DNA of 27,605 bases from CAZKUN01 sp964555935 (GTDB taxonomy: Bacteria > Armatimonadota > Zipacnadia > Zipacnadales > VGFC01), in contig CAZKUN010000112.1 in NCBI GenBank assembly GCA_964555935.1, forward strand, positions 1 to 27,605. Direction: 5' to 3'. This document shows, piece by piece, positions 1 to 8,132 of this stretch (positions within the stretch are counted from its first letter, which is position 1; every line of letters begins with the position of its first letter). Position numbers and translations under genes: made by a program. The notes below the pieces were generated by a model, which had not been told where the DNA came from, did not search any database, and saw only the letters and a program-made list of their open reading frames with translations.

Positions 1-43
1 GACCAGTGGATTCTTCGGTTACTGGTTCGGATTTGAATCGTGT

Positions 44-118
44 TGGCTCCCCGCCCCGGGCTCGAACCAGGAACCTGCCGGTTAACAGCCGGACGCTCTA
101 CCATTGAGCTAGCGAGGA
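44..118 (-). tRNA. tRNA-Asn (anticodon GTT)
   Basis: Read on the minus strand, the acceptor arm begins TCCTCGC (112-118) and pairs with GCGGGGA (48-54), with one G-T pair. The D arm is GCTC/GAGC around a 7-base loop. The anticodon loop CTGTTAA has GTT at 84-86. The T arm carries TTCGAGC. The discriminator is G and CCA is encoded at 44-46. The TCCTC start and G discriminator match bacterial tRNA-Asn. The outermost anticodon-stem pair (T/C) is a mismatch. The gene lies downstream of the symporter on the same strand but has its own promoter. Confidence 0.96.
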
Positions 119-142
119 GCATACCGTCATCGACGGACCCGG

Positions 143-171
143 ATTGTAGCGGAATTGACCCCGTCTGTCAA
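143..171 (-). promoter_or_regulatory. Sigma70-type promoter of tRNA-Asn
   Basis: On the minus strand a perfect -35 box TTGACA (166-171) is followed by a 17-base spacer and a -10 box TACAAT (143-148). This predicts a transcript start near 136, about 18 bases before the tRNA 5' end. It lies in the short space between the symporter stop and the tRNA. Confidence 0.85.
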
Positions 172-187
172 TCCCCCTTGGGCGAGG

Positions 188-1744
188 TTACTCGACCGCC
201 TCGCCGGCCTCGACATTCTCTGCCTCCAGGTCCGCGATCGTGCCCTCCTCGTCGGCGTAAGACTGCTCCATGAGTTCCATGTATTCCTCATGGCGCTCGG
301 TCTTCGTATGCTGCGTCGCGAGGCTTATCACGAAGAACAGAACCGCGTTGACGACGATCGCCAGGAATCCTGGATGGATCGGCAGCGGATCTGTCTCGAA
401 GAACGGGCTCGTCTTGTGATCCCCCAAGAGCAACGTCGCAACGCCACCGATGCAACCCGCCAGCGCGCCGGCCGTCGTGGCGCGCTTCCAGAAGAATGCG
501 CCGATCAGCGGAATCGCCAGGTTGGCCGACCCCGCGTATGCCATGACGCCGAGCGAGACCAAGAGCGTGCCCGAGCCCTTCAGCGAGACCAGGTACGCCA
601 CGCCGGTGAACGCGATGACGAAGATCCGGCCGACCCAGACCAGGTGGCTCTGGCTCGCGCCGGGCTTGATGTAGCGCTTGTAGATATCAGACGTCGCCAC
701 CGCGCTGCCGGCCAGGAGCTGGGAGTCTGCTGTCGACATTCCCGCCGCGAAGGCCCCGACGATCATCGGGAGCATCAGCGCGGGCCAGTAGAGTTTCAGC
801 ATCTCGGGAAGTAGCTGGTCGGGCTTCGCCAGTTCGCCGAACTTGCCGGTGGACAGGGCCGCGTAGGCATACAGGAACGTCGCGAGGTACCCGAGCACGC
901 CGGCGATCGGGACCAGCGCGCCAGTTTGACGCAGCGTCTTGGGGTTCTTGGCCGAGTAGATCCGCATCCACACCCCGGCGTTGCCGAGCGCGATTCCCTG
1001 CACGAACCAGAACGACAGCCACCAGGTGGGCCCAAATTGCCCCTTTGGTCCCGGAAGCGTCAGGTGCTCGGGGAGTGACTCCTTGAGTCGCGCGAACATG
1101 GGGCCCAGGCCTCCGCCGATTTGGGCGACCGCGCCGATGGCGATGGCCCAGATGATCGTCAGGAAGACGAAGCCCTGAGCGGCATCGGTCCACGCAACGG
1201 CGCGCGCGCCGCCGACGATGGTGTAGAGGACGACGACGAGCATCATTAGGCCCGCGCCGACCGCGAAGCTGATCTGTCCGTCGCTCGCGGCCTCGATGAG
1301 CAGCCCGCCGCCCTTGATCTGCAGCAGGATGTAGGGGAAGATGAATCCGGCGCTGATGAGCGCGACGACGATCCGCATGGCCTCGCTACCGTAGCGATGG
1401 GCGAGCAGATCGGCTGGGGTGACGAAATTCCACTTCTTCCCGCAGAGCCAAATGCGCGTGCCCAGCCACCAGAGCAGCATCCCGCTCATGGTCATCCACA
1501 GGACGTGGCAGTAGAATCCCATCCCGTGGGTGTACCAGAACCCGCCGGTCCCCATGAAGAACCACATGGAAAACAGCGTCGCCTCGTAGGTGAAGAAGAG
1601 GACGAACAGATTGAAGGACCGATTGGCGACGAAGTAGTCCTCTTCCGTGTCTTCCTTCGACTTCGTCCGGGCAAGCGCGCCGACGCCGAGCACGATGACA
1701 GTGTAGATCGACAGCATGAGGATGATCAGCCCAAGTTGGCTCAT
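188..1744 (-). CDS. Sodium:solute symporter (SSF family), substrate unknown
   Basis: This is a 518-residue polytopic inner-membrane protein of normal length for the SSF family, which couples solute uptake to sodium. Family marks are the GGARAVAWTDAAQG segment in the middle and MSTADSQLLAGSAVATSDIY further on, the latter matching the conserved region that contributes to the sodium site. The C-terminal tail is hydrophilic and very acidic. I chose the ATG at 1744, which overlaps the stop of the upstream gene by one base (TGATG) and follows GGAGGGTGAG. A GTG one codon earlier is also possible. The one-base overlap implies translational coupling with the small membrane protein upstream. The substrate cannot be read from the sequence. 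The linked hydrolase genes suggest a catabolic role, but that is inference. Confidence 0.92.
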   Translation of the reverse strand: MSQLGLIILMLSIYTVIVLGVGALARTKSKEDTEEDYFVANRSFNLFVLFFTYEATLFSMWFFMGTGGFWYTHGMGFYCHVLWMTMSGMLLWWLGTRIWLCGKKWNFVTPADLLAHRYGSEAMRIVVALISAGFIFPYILLQIKGGGLLIEAASDGQISFAVGAGLMMLVVVLYTIVGGARAVAWTDAAQGFVFLTIIWAIAIGAVAQIGGGLGPMFARLKESLPEHLTLPGPKGQFGPTWWLSFWFVQGIALGNAGVWMRIYSAKNPKTLRQTGALVPIAGVLGYLATFLYAYAALSTGKFGELAKPDQLLPEMLKLYWPALMLPMIVGAFAAGMSTADSQLLAGSAVATSDIYKRYIKPGASQSHLVWVGRIFVIAFTGVAYLVSLKGSGTLLVSLGVMAYAGSANLAIPLIGAFFWKRATTAGALAGCIGGVATLLLGDHKTSPFFETDPLPIHPGFLAIVVNAVLFFVISLATQHTKTERHEEYMELMEQSYADEEGTIADLEAENVEAGEAVE

Positions 1745-2016
1745 CACTCACCCTCCTCAAGCGCGGCGATGGGCGAAGGCGGGACTTCTATGATCTGTTC
1801 GCGCTCGGGGATCTTCGGGTCAGGCAGGAACCACAGGCCGTAGATCAGGTGGACAATGCCGATCCCGATGCTCCAGAAGAGCATCCAGAAGACGACGAGC
1901 GGGAACGGGCCAATCTCGGGCTCGATGGTGTTAACCAACCACAGCACCGGCCAGTTAGTCGCGATGAAGAACGCGGCGTATAGAGCGTAAACGAACCAGG
2001 GGCGGCCAGCTTTCAT
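1744..2016 (-). CDS. Small membrane protein partnered with the symporter (DUF3311-like)
   Basis: This 90-residue protein has two hydrophobic segments (about residues 8-28 and 36-62), a proline-rich stretch and an acidic C-terminus. Small proteins of this kind (DUF3311 and similar) are often encoded directly before SSF transporters and are thought to act as accessory subunits. The assignment here rests on size, topology and position. The start ATG is preceded by AGGAGTG about 11 bases upstream. Its stop overlaps the symporter start by one base. A 158-base gap separates it from the gene upstream, and that gap holds a foldable element. Confidence 0.78.
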   Translation of the reverse strand: MKAGRPWFVYALYAAFFIATNWPVLWLVNTIEPEIGPFPLVVFWMLFWSIGIGIVHLIYGLWFLPDPKIPEREQIIEVPPSPIAALEEGE

Positions 2017-2057
2017 CCCGGGAAATCACTCCTAATCGTTTCGGGGCGGCGGGTGAT

Positions 2058-2107
2058 GCCTGGATGCGACGCCCCGGGTGTCGACGTGAACCGTTTCCCC
2101 ATCCGGC
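2058..2107 (-). promoter_or_regulatory. Candidate structured 5' leader of the symporter pair
   Basis: GCC-T-GGATG (2058-2066) pairs with CATCC-GGC (2100-2107), giving eight pairs with one bulged base. Directly inside the stem, CGAC (2067-2070) pairs with GTCG (2080-2083) around a CCC/GGG-rich core, so the two stems could stack. It lies 40-90 bases upstream of the small membrane protein start, the position expected of a cis-acting RNA. I could not match it to a known riboswitch class. No clear promoter or terminator is visible in the 2017-2174 gap. Confidence 0.3.
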
Positions 2108-2174
2108 GAGACTCACCTGCGCGGATGGCGCGGCACAGTTTGATGATGTGAGGCTGTACGTGCCGGCCGAGTAG

Positions 2175-2372
2175 TCAGGACGCGTCGGGATCGGCGGGCA
2201 CGAATCTGGTGAGGTCTCGCGAGAGTTGCCACGCGTGCGGATCGTCAATGCCATGCTCCGCCATCAAGTAGCTCGCGAAGTCGTTCAACTCGCGCTCGGC
2301 CTGCTCGAACGCTGCGTATAGTCGCCGGACGCGCTCGGCCTGGGCGGGCGTTAGGGCGCGGTCGTCGCTCAT
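2175..2372 (-). CDS. Small hypothetical protein, 65 residues
   Basis: This short, charged protein has no membrane segment or signal peptide. It looks mainly helical, with a heptad-like stretch around AERVRRLYAAFEQAERELND and an acidic, proline-containing tail. I do not recognise a family. It is called real because its ATG overlaps the stop of the secreted-protein gene by four bases (ATGA, 2369-2372), a standard translational-coupling arrangement, and it keeps the operon strand. It may act with its upstream neighbour, but no function is visible. Confidence 0.6.
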   Translation of the reverse strand: MSDDRALTPAQAERVRRLYAAFEQAERELNDFASYLMAEHGIDDPHAWQLSRDLTRFVPADPDAS

Positions 2373-3124
2373 AGCGCGTGATCCTCGGTGTCAACCGGAA
2401 TGTGGGCGATGCGGCGGTCGCCGTTCAGGAATTCGATGTGACCGTCGGTGTAGCGCAGCTTCACCTCGCCCTGCGCGTCAAGTTCGATGCAACTGCCCTC
2501 ACTGAGCCGGAGAGAGTTCTCCCGCAGGTTGATGCCGACTCCGCACTCGCTCACGACGTCGATGCCCGTATCGGCTTCGCCGCGAAGTCGGATCTGGGTC
2601 TCGTAGCCTCCCGCCCCCTCAACCTGCAGGCCCGCGAGGGCCTTGCGCGGACCCAGCGATTGCATTTCGCAGCCGATGATTCCGTTGAATCCATCGTCGC
2701 CCTCGTACTGGTTGGCGACCTCGATGTTCACGCCGATGCCCACTCCCCAGTTCTGCGAGAAGACCTCCGAGTGCATGCCCGCGCTCCAGCCGGGGCCGTC
2801 CTTGTATAACCTCGCGTAGTAGCCGACCGCGTCGCCGCCTCGGTGCTTCGTGCGAAGCTGGGCATACACCGTCCACGGGAAGCAGTTCTCGCCCTTCTCG
2901 TCTTGGATGAGCGATAGCACCTCAACCGTGCCGCCCGTCTCGTGGGCGCCCTCGCGCGCGAACAGAATGGACGTGTCGAGCGGGGGGATCTCCGGTTCGC
3001 CGACGATGAAGCGTCGCGGCAGCATGTCAGGCAACGTCTCTTGGGCATCGGCCTCGCGACCCACGAGCGCGCCGAAGACGGGTAGTAGTGCGGTTCGGAC
3101 GAAGCGTCGGCGTCCTGGTTGCAC
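2369..3124 (-). CDS. Secreted protein of unknown function with Tat-like signal
   Basis: This is a 251-residue protein. The GTG start at 3124 is chosen because AGGAGG (3132-3137) sits eight bases upstream; longer in-frame starts would run into the preceding gene. The N-terminus has an arginine cluster, RRRFVR, then a short hydrophobic stretch (TALLPVFGALVG) and a plausible Ala-x-Ala cleavage site before QETLP, which resembles a twin-arginine signal. The mature part is rich in Gly, Val and alternating polar/hydrophobic residues, suggesting beta structure. I recognise no catalytic motif or family. It lies 12 bases after the ceramidase-like gene and overlaps the 65-residue gene by four bases. Confidence 0.78.
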   Translation of the reverse strand: MQPGRRRFVRTALLPVFGALVGREADAQETLPDMLPRRFIVGEPEIPPLDTSILFAREGAHETGGTVEVLSLIQDEKGENCFPWTVYAQLRTKHRGGDAVGYYARLYKDGPGWSAGMHSEVFSQNWGVGIGVNIEVANQYEGDDGFNGIIGCEMQSLGPRKALAGLQVEGAGGYETQIRLRGEADTGIDVVSECGVGINLRENSLRLSEGSCIELDAQGEVKLRYTDGHIEFLNGDRRIAHIPVDTEDHAL

Positions 3125-3135
3125 GGGCTTGCCTC

Positions 3136-4449
3136 CTATGGCTGTTGGACTTCGTCGAGCACGCTTGTGGCGGCTCTCACGAGCAACTCTCCGGCCTCGG
3201 GCGCCAGCTTGCTCGAGCGGGCGAGCCACGTCTCGTAGCCGCCGGCCGGGAAGGCTTTCGGGGTCGGGACGTAGCCGTGACAGCCGTTGGCCAGCTCCGC
3301 CACCACCGTATGCTCGAAGGGCGATTGGGCGCGGATTTGCCGGCCAAACTCGGCGAAGATCTCGCCCGGCAAGCTGACCATCGCGAGGTCGCCGATGGCC
3401 AGCGCGGCCACTTCCGCATCCACGCCCGGCTCCGACGCGTGCTCGCGGTGAAGTAGCACGTACTCCCGAAGCTTGATGAGTTCCTGATCCTGTGGCGGGA
3501 CAGCGATGTCCTCTTCGCTCAGTCGCTCCTCAGCCTCGCGGACAAGCTCCGCGGGCACTGTCTTGGTGGGGAGACGAACGGTCGTTGAGGCCGCCTTCAA
3601 CTCAACATCCTCTGTTGCCTTCGCTACGGAGGCTAGACCGATGGCAAAGCCGGCAATGCCCGTACCGATGCGTTCAAGCCACTCCTCGCCATGGCGGTGC
3701 GCGGCGACGTCTTCCACCTTGTCGGGGCCGATGTCGCCACAGGGGCCGTTCATGTAGAGGGCGACGGTGTCCTCGCCATACATCCGCTTCAGCGCGCGTC
3801 GGACGCCGCCCGGGTAGTCGGCCGAATAGGACCTCTCGCCGCCGACTACGATGGGGTGGCAGGCGAAGTTCACGCACGTCGCCATGCATCCGCCGTCGGA
3901 GTTGTGTACGTGGAAGCCCGCGATCGTGGGGTCGGCTTCATCCTCCGGGCCGATGATATCCGGCGAGCCCTTCGGCGGGTGCATCACGACGCTGCCGTCG
4001 CGCATTCGGTAGCGTCTCGGGAAGGCCAGATTAGGCGCCACGCCGTGCCAGGTAGCGATCGATGCGGGTTCCAGCGCGCGGTCCGCCTCAGCCACGGCGG
4101 CCGCGATCTCGTTCGTCAGCCTGGCTACGGCCTTGGGATCGATCTCCGTGCCCAGGCCATCCATGACCGGCGGGCCGGTGTGGGTATGCGTGGCCGCAAG
4201 GAAGACGTTCTCGGGCGGGATGCCTGTCGCGTTGAGGATGAGGTCGCGCGCGTCAGCTACAAGGGTGTTCTTGAGCGATATCGCGTCGACGCTGACCATC
4301 GCGAGGCGCGTGTCGCCCGATTCAAGCACCAAGGCGTTCACCAGCAGCGGGTCGCGGACGTTTTCCGCGTGGCGCCTGAGCCACTGGCCGGGGATGAGGC
4401 TCCCTATCTCTGGCGTGATGTCAATCTCACTGGCGCCGGCTCGGAGCAT
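3136..4449 (-). CDS. Neutral/alkaline ceramidase-like hydrolase (N-terminal domain only)
   Basis: This 437-residue protein belongs to the neutral/alkaline non-lysosomal ceramidase N-terminal superfamily, which are zinc amidases. Visible marks are the opening AGASEIDITP, the metal-site region ATHTHTGP (residues 86-93), CVNFACHPIVVGG, SADYPGG and NGPCGDIGP. Full ceramidases are around 700 residues with a C-terminal immunoglobulin-like domain, which is absent here. There is no signal peptide, so the protein is probably cytoplasmic, again unlike secreted ceramidases. Many bacterial homologues of this short type have unknown substrates, so true ceramidase activity should not be assumed. It is first in the minus-strand cluster and is divergent from the pseudopilus operon. 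Confidence 0.85.
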   Translation of the reverse strand: MLRAGASEIDITPEIGSLIPGQWLRRHAENVRDPLLVNALVLESGDTRLAMVSVDAISLKNTLVADARDLILNATGIPPENVFLAATHTHTGPPVMDGLGTEIDPKAVARLTNEIAAAVAEADRALEPASIATWHGVAPNLAFPRRYRMRDGSVVMHPPKGSPDIIGPEDEADPTIAGFHVHNSDGGCMATCVNFACHPIVVGGERSYSADYPGGVRRALKRMYGEDTVALYMNGPCGDIGPDKVEDVAAHRHGEEWLERIGTGIAGFAIGLASVAKATEDVELKAASTTVRLPTKTVPAELVREAEERLSEEDIAVPPQDQELIKLREYVLLHREHASEPGVDAEVAALAIGDLAMVSLPGEIFAEFGRQIRAQSPFEHTVVAELANGCHGYVPTPKAFPAGGYETWLARSSKLAPEAGELLVRAATSVLDEVQQP

Positions 4450-4602
4450 AGCGGTGACCCCTGTTAGTTCTTAGGCTATCGCGTGGGTTCTTCACTCGCT
4501 ATGTCATGGCCTGCGAGGTTTTTTCTGTTTGGTGCGCAACTCTCTGTATCGACGCTCGTCTGTCTGGTTGTAGTAACCACGCATTTGGGGAGGGAGTCGC
4601 GC

Positions 4603-5793
4603 TTGCCCACCTACACGTATAGCACCCCCACGCACTCCGGCGAGTATCAACTTGTTGCTGAGAGCCTGCCGGCGGCCGTCAAGACGCTCCGGGACGCGGG
4701 CATCATGCCGACCAGTGTCGGCGAGCCCCATCCCGACAGCGTCGGCGACGGGCGAATCACCGAGAGCGATCTGTGCGGTTTTGCCCGCCAACTCGCCTCG
4801 TTGCTCGAGAGCGGGACGCCGCTAGTTCAGGCCCTTCATCTTCTGGCCAACGAGTCGGAGTCAGACCGGCTACGACGGGCGGTCGCCGGCTTGGCCGCGG
4901 AGGTCGCGGACGGCATTCCGCTGAGCGCTGCGATGGGGCGGCGTCCACGCGCCTTCGGGCCGGTTGTGTCGGGTCTCGTCGAGGCTGGAGAGACCGGCGG
5001 CAATCTCGAGGAAGCGCTGCGCGCCATCGCCGAGCAACGCGAGGGGTTCGCCAGAATCGCGCGGCAGTCGGTAATGGTGTTGGTCTATCCGACGGCCGTG
5101 TTGCTCTTCGGCTTCTGCATGGTGTCGTTTCTGCTGACCTACATCGTGCCGAAGTTCCTATCGCTATTTAGGGAGCTGGGGATCGAGGAGTTCCCGACGC
5201 CGACGCTGATCCTGATGCGCGCGAGCGAAGGCTTCCCGTTGTTCTTCCTCGCCCTCGTGGCCACTGGCACTGGGCTTGTCGTGATGTGGATACTGGGACG
5301 GAAGAAGACGCGCGGCCGGATCATCATGGATTACTGGCGCCTCGGCGCGCCGATTCTCGGGCGGATCAACCTGAACCTCGCGCTCGCCCGCGTGAGTGGC
5401 GCGCTCGGTTTGCTGCTCTCAAGCGGCGTGCCGATCGTCCAAGCACTCCGGTTGGCGGGGGCTGCGGCTGGCAACGGCGTCATCGCGGCGGCTTTCAGGC
5501 GCGGCGAGCGGGCGGTCTCGGAGGGACGCTCCCTCGCGGACGGCCTCCGCGAGTCGGGCGTGATACCTGAGAGTTTCACATGGCGGATCGCCGTCGGAGA
5601 GTCGGCCGGCACGGTGCCTGACACGCTCAAGCGGATGACGGACTACTACGTTGAGGCGGCGCTGCTCGCCGCGAAGGGCATTCAAGGACTGCTCGAACCC
5701 TTCCTGATCATCTTGCTCGGCTTCATCGTCATCTCCGTGGTGGTTGGGCTGTTTATGCCGCTGATATCCATCGTCGGCAGCCTTTCGAGCTGA
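4603..5793 (+). CDS. gspF: Type II secretion/type IV pilus platform protein GspF/PilC
   Basis: This is an inner-membrane platform protein around which pseudopilus assembly is organised; it works with the GspE-type ATPase encoded next. The TTG start at 4603 gives 396 residues and the family's usual opening (PTYTY). It is preceded by GGGGAGGGAG at 4587-4596. A longer in-frame start at 4483 would add a hydrophobic extension not found in the family. Two T2SSF domains are seen, about residues 55-180 (with GLVEAGETGGNLEEAL) and 258-385 (with VGESAGTVPDTL). There are three membrane segments, near 158-182, 211-231 and 366-390. The 4450-4602 space before it is the divergent leader region, and I see no convincing promoter there. 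Confidence 0.93.
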   Translation: MPTYTYSTPTHSGEYQLVAESLPAAVKTLRDAGIMPTSVGEPHPDSVGDGRITESDLCGFARQLASLLESGTPLVQALHLLANESESDRLRRAVAGLAAEVADGIPLSAAMGRRPRAFGPVVSGLVEAGETGGNLEEALRAIAEQREGFARIARQSVMVLVYPTAVLLFGFCMVSFLLTYIVPKFLSLFRELGIEEFPTPTLILMRASEGFPLFFLALVATGTGLVVMWILGRKKTRGRIIMDYWRLGAPILGRINLNLALARVSGALGLLLSSGVPIVQALRLAGAAAGNGVIAAAFRRGERAVSEGRSLADGLRESGVIPESFTWRIAVGESAGTVPDTLKRMTDYYVEAALLAAKGIQGLLEPFLIILLGFIVISVVVGLFMPLISIVGSLSS

Positions 5794-5832
5794 TTCGTCG
5801 GAACGCGTGAGAGTCGCAAGGGGGAGATCCGG

Positions 5833-7389
5833 TTGACTTCCATTGTCGCGACGGGCGAGGTTTTTCATGGGCGCGTGAAAGAGCTTCACGTAGCCCCCGA
5901 GGGCCTCGTCCTGACGTCAGGCGGACGGGTTGTGAACGGCGACATCGAAAGCAATTACGCCGACTACACAGAGATCGATACCGCGACCTCGGGCGGCGAC
6001 AAGGCCTCCTGGTTGCGGATTACGTTCAACGATAATCGCCCCGCATGGCAGGTGTCAGGAATGCAGATACAGCAGGCTGAATGGGCCGAGCAGATGGTGA
6101 ACGAGGCGGCGCTCGCCGCGCAACAGCGAGACGATCCGATCTACCGCCAGAAGGTCGCGCTCGACACTCTCGGGCAGCACTTGTCCGCGTTTGGCGATCC
6201 GGCGGCGCCGCAGGTTGCGCCGTTCATCGACCTGCTGCTCGTGCAGGCGATTCTGCACGGGGCCTCCGACGTGCACATCGATCCCATCGCCAACCAACTG
6301 CTCGTGCGGTATCGCATCGACGGCGCGCTGACGGACATCTGCGAGCTGCCGATCTCCATGCGCGAGCGGCTCATCGGGCGGCTTAAAGTCGTCGGCGGGA
6401 TGATAACGTACCGCAGCGACGTCCCGCAGGAAGGACGTTCGACCGCCGCGATTGACGACCGCGACATCGACGCTCGGATCTCGGTGCTCCCCACGATCCA
6501 TGGCGAGAAGGCAACCATCCGTCTGTTCGACCCGACGCGCGCGGTGATGCCTCTGGCCGAACTGGGGATGGACGACGAAGCCCTCCAGCTCTTTACCGAT
6601 GTTATTCTCCGGCCTCAGGGCACCGTGCTTCTGACGGGGCCCGCCGGGGCGGGCAAGACCACCACCCTCTACTCCGCGCTCGCGCATATCCATGGGCAGC
6701 GCCGGTCGCTCTCGGCCATCACCACGATCGAGGATCCTGTCGAGCACGATCTCGGAATCGTGACCCAGACCGAGACGGACGAGCGCAACGGGCTGACCTT
6801 CGCCGCGGGATTGCGGACCATTCTGCGTCAGGATCCCGAGGTCATAATGATCGGCGAGATCCGCGACGCCGAGACGGGCGGGATCGCCATCCAGGCCGGG
6901 CTGACGGGTCACCTGATCCTCAGCACGGTCCACGCCAGATCGGCCGCCGGGGTGTTCGCCCGCTTGATCGACATTGGCGTTGAGCCATTCCTGGTCGCCT
7001 CAAGCGTCACCGCCGTCGTTGCGCAGCGCCTGGTGCGCAAGATCTGTCCCGCATGCGCCGGGCCGGTGCAGTTTGATCCGGCGCTGCTTGAGAGTGCCGG
7101 CGTCAAAGCCGAAGACGCCGCCGGATGGAGCCTGAAGGCTGGCGGCGGGTGCAGCGCTTGCGGGCAATCGGGGTATTCCGGACGGACCGGCGTCTTCCAG
7201 GTGTTGGCCGTCGACGCGCCGCTGCGAGCCTTGGTGATGCAGGGCTTGCCCGCGGCTGAATTGCAGCAGGAGTTGGGGCGCCTGGGCGCGTCGTCCCTTC
7301 GAGAGGCTGCTTTGGCGAAGGTCAAAGCGGGCGTCACGACCATCGACGAGGTGCTGCGCGTGCTCGGGTCGGTGGACGCCGATGCGTAG
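5833..7389 (+). CDS. gspE: Type II secretion/type IV pilus assembly ATPase GspE/PilB
   Basis: This 518-residue hexameric ATPase powers pseudopilus extension. Seen motifs are Walker A GPAGAGKT (269-276), the Asp-box region TTIEDPVEHD (297-306), Walker B EVIMIGEIRD (336-345), a His-box region HLILSTVHARSA (360-371) and a tetracysteine zinc site, CPAC (405-408) and CSAC (440-443), typical of extension rather than retraction ATPases. The N-terminal roughly 90 residues do not resemble the usual GspE/MshE N-terminal domains; they look like a short beta-rich domain followed by a helix. The TTG start follows GGGGGAGAT. It sits 39 bases after gspF. Confidence 0.93.
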   Translation: MTSIVATGEVFHGRVKELHVAPEGLVLTSGGRVVNGDIESNYADYTEIDTATSGGDKASWLRITFNDNRPAWQVSGMQIQQAEWAEQMVNEAALAAQQRDDPIYRQKVALDTLGQHLSAFGDPAAPQVAPFIDLLLVQAILHGASDVHIDPIANQLLVRYRIDGALTDICELPISMRERLIGRLKVVGGMITYRSDVPQEGRSTAAIDDRDIDARISVLPTIHGEKATIRLFDPTRAVMPLAELGMDDEALQLFTDVILRPQGTVLLTGPAGAGKTTTLYSALAHIHGQRRSLSAITTIEDPVEHDLGIVTQTETDERNGLTFAAGLRTILRQDPEVIMIGEIRDAETGGIAIQAGLTGHLILSTVHARSAAGVFARLIDIGVEPFLVASSVTAVVAQRLVRKICPACAGPVQFDPALLESAGVKAEDAAGWSLKAGGGCSACGQSGYSGRTGVFQVLAVDAPLRALVMQGLPAAELQQELGRLGASSLREAALAKVKAGVTTIDEVLRVLGSVDADA

Positions 7390-7401
7390 GAGTCACGCGA
7401 C

Positions 7402-7710
7402 ATGAGGCGCGAGAAACTGCCTGTCGATCACCACGTGAGCCGCCTGGCACAGCGCTACCTGGTCGCCCTCGTCTTCGCGCCGACGGTGCTGATGGTGGTG
7501 CTGGGGATCGTGTTCAGGATCGTTGGCGGCCGTGGCGCAAAGGTCGCGGGCGGAGGCTTCATGTGGATCTTCCTGCTGATCGGCTTCCAACTGCTCGCGC
7601 TGTTGATTGGGCGGGAGCATCTGCTGGGAGGCGCGAAGATGTCCGCCGATTCACCGCCGGAGCCGCCGAAGCTGGAGCCGGGAATCTTCCATCATGACAC
7701 GCACAAATAG
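7402..7710 (+). CDS. Small two-helix membrane protein in the pseudopilus operon
   Basis: This 102-residue protein has two predicted membrane segments (about residues 20-42 and 53-70), a charged N-terminus and a proline-rich hydrophilic C-terminal tail. I do not recognise a family. It sits 12 bases after gspE, with an AGGAG motif overlapping the gspE stop, and overlaps the next prepilin-like gene by 17 bases, so it is clearly part of the operon. It occupies the place where inner-membrane alignment proteins are often encoded in pilus operons, but it is much smaller than PilN, PilO or GspM and no similarity is visible. Confidence 0.75.
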   Translation: MRREKLPVDHHVSRLAQRYLVALVFAPTVLMVVLGIVFRIVGGRGAKVAGGGFMWIFLLIGFQLLALLIGREHLLGGAKMSADSPPEPPKLEPGIFHHDTHK

Positions 7711-8113
7711 GCCAGCGGGCCGGACAACCAGGCGGGGCGCCAACCTCACCGCATCGCTCGTGGCGACGGGCGTTGTCGTGGTGGCGCTGCTGATGGTGCT
7801 TCAGGGCTACTACCACTGCAGCGAGGCGCTCAAGCGCACGCAGAACCGCTCGCGGGCGCTGATGGTGCTTGAATCCCAGGCCGAGACGATCCGCGCGGCG
7901 GGGTTTGGGGCTCTTCCGCCGGTCGGGCAACACGCAATGCCCGCCGAGGCGCTGCAGGGCCTGCCGGGCGCAAGCGGATCGCTGATCGTGAAGGACGGGC
8001 CATCGCGCGACATGAGGCTGGTGACGCTGGACCTGCAGTGGCGCGATGGCGACCAGCCGGTGGGCGAATCGGAGATCCTGTTCGCGATGAGCAAGCACGG
8101 GCTGGATCCGTGA
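7694..8113 (+). CDS. Minor pseudopilin-like protein (GspI/PilV-like) lacking Glu5
   Basis: This 139-residue protein has a basic leader ending RRG (15) followed by a single hydrophobic helix (about 20-38), then a soluble domain containing ALMVLESQAETIRAAGF, a pattern typical of GspI/PilV-type minor pilins. The residue at +5 after the candidate cleavage glycine is Ala rather than the usual Glu, so processing is uncertain. The ATG at 7694 is chosen over the upstream in-frame 7607 because the upstream part has low-quality Arg/Ser-rich sequence overlapping the previous gene. It is followed 19 bases later by another prepilin. Confidence 0.75.
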   Translation: MTRTNRPAGRTTRRGANLTASLVATGVVVVALLMVLQGYYHCSEALKRTQNRSRALMVLESQAETIRAAGFGALPPVGQHAMPAEALQGLPGASGSLIVKDGPSRDMRLVTLDLQWRDGDQPVGESEILFAMSKHGLDP

Positions 8114-8132
8114 GAGAGACTGGGCTGAGCGC

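Noticed and set aside
2..26. Inverted repeat ACCAGT/ACTGGT downstream of tRNA-Asn
   Set aside because: A six-base stem with a 13-base loop and no T tract at the window edge is too weak to call a terminator.
3125..3229. In-frame N-terminal extension of the secreted protein
   Set aside because: It overlaps the end of the ceramidase-like gene and would bury the signal peptide; the GTG at 3124 has AGGAGG at good distance.
4483..4602. In-frame N-terminal extension of gspF with a hydrophobic segment
   Set aside because: The TTG at 4603 has a strong ribosome site and gives the normal family N-terminus, so the extension is probably untranslated leader.
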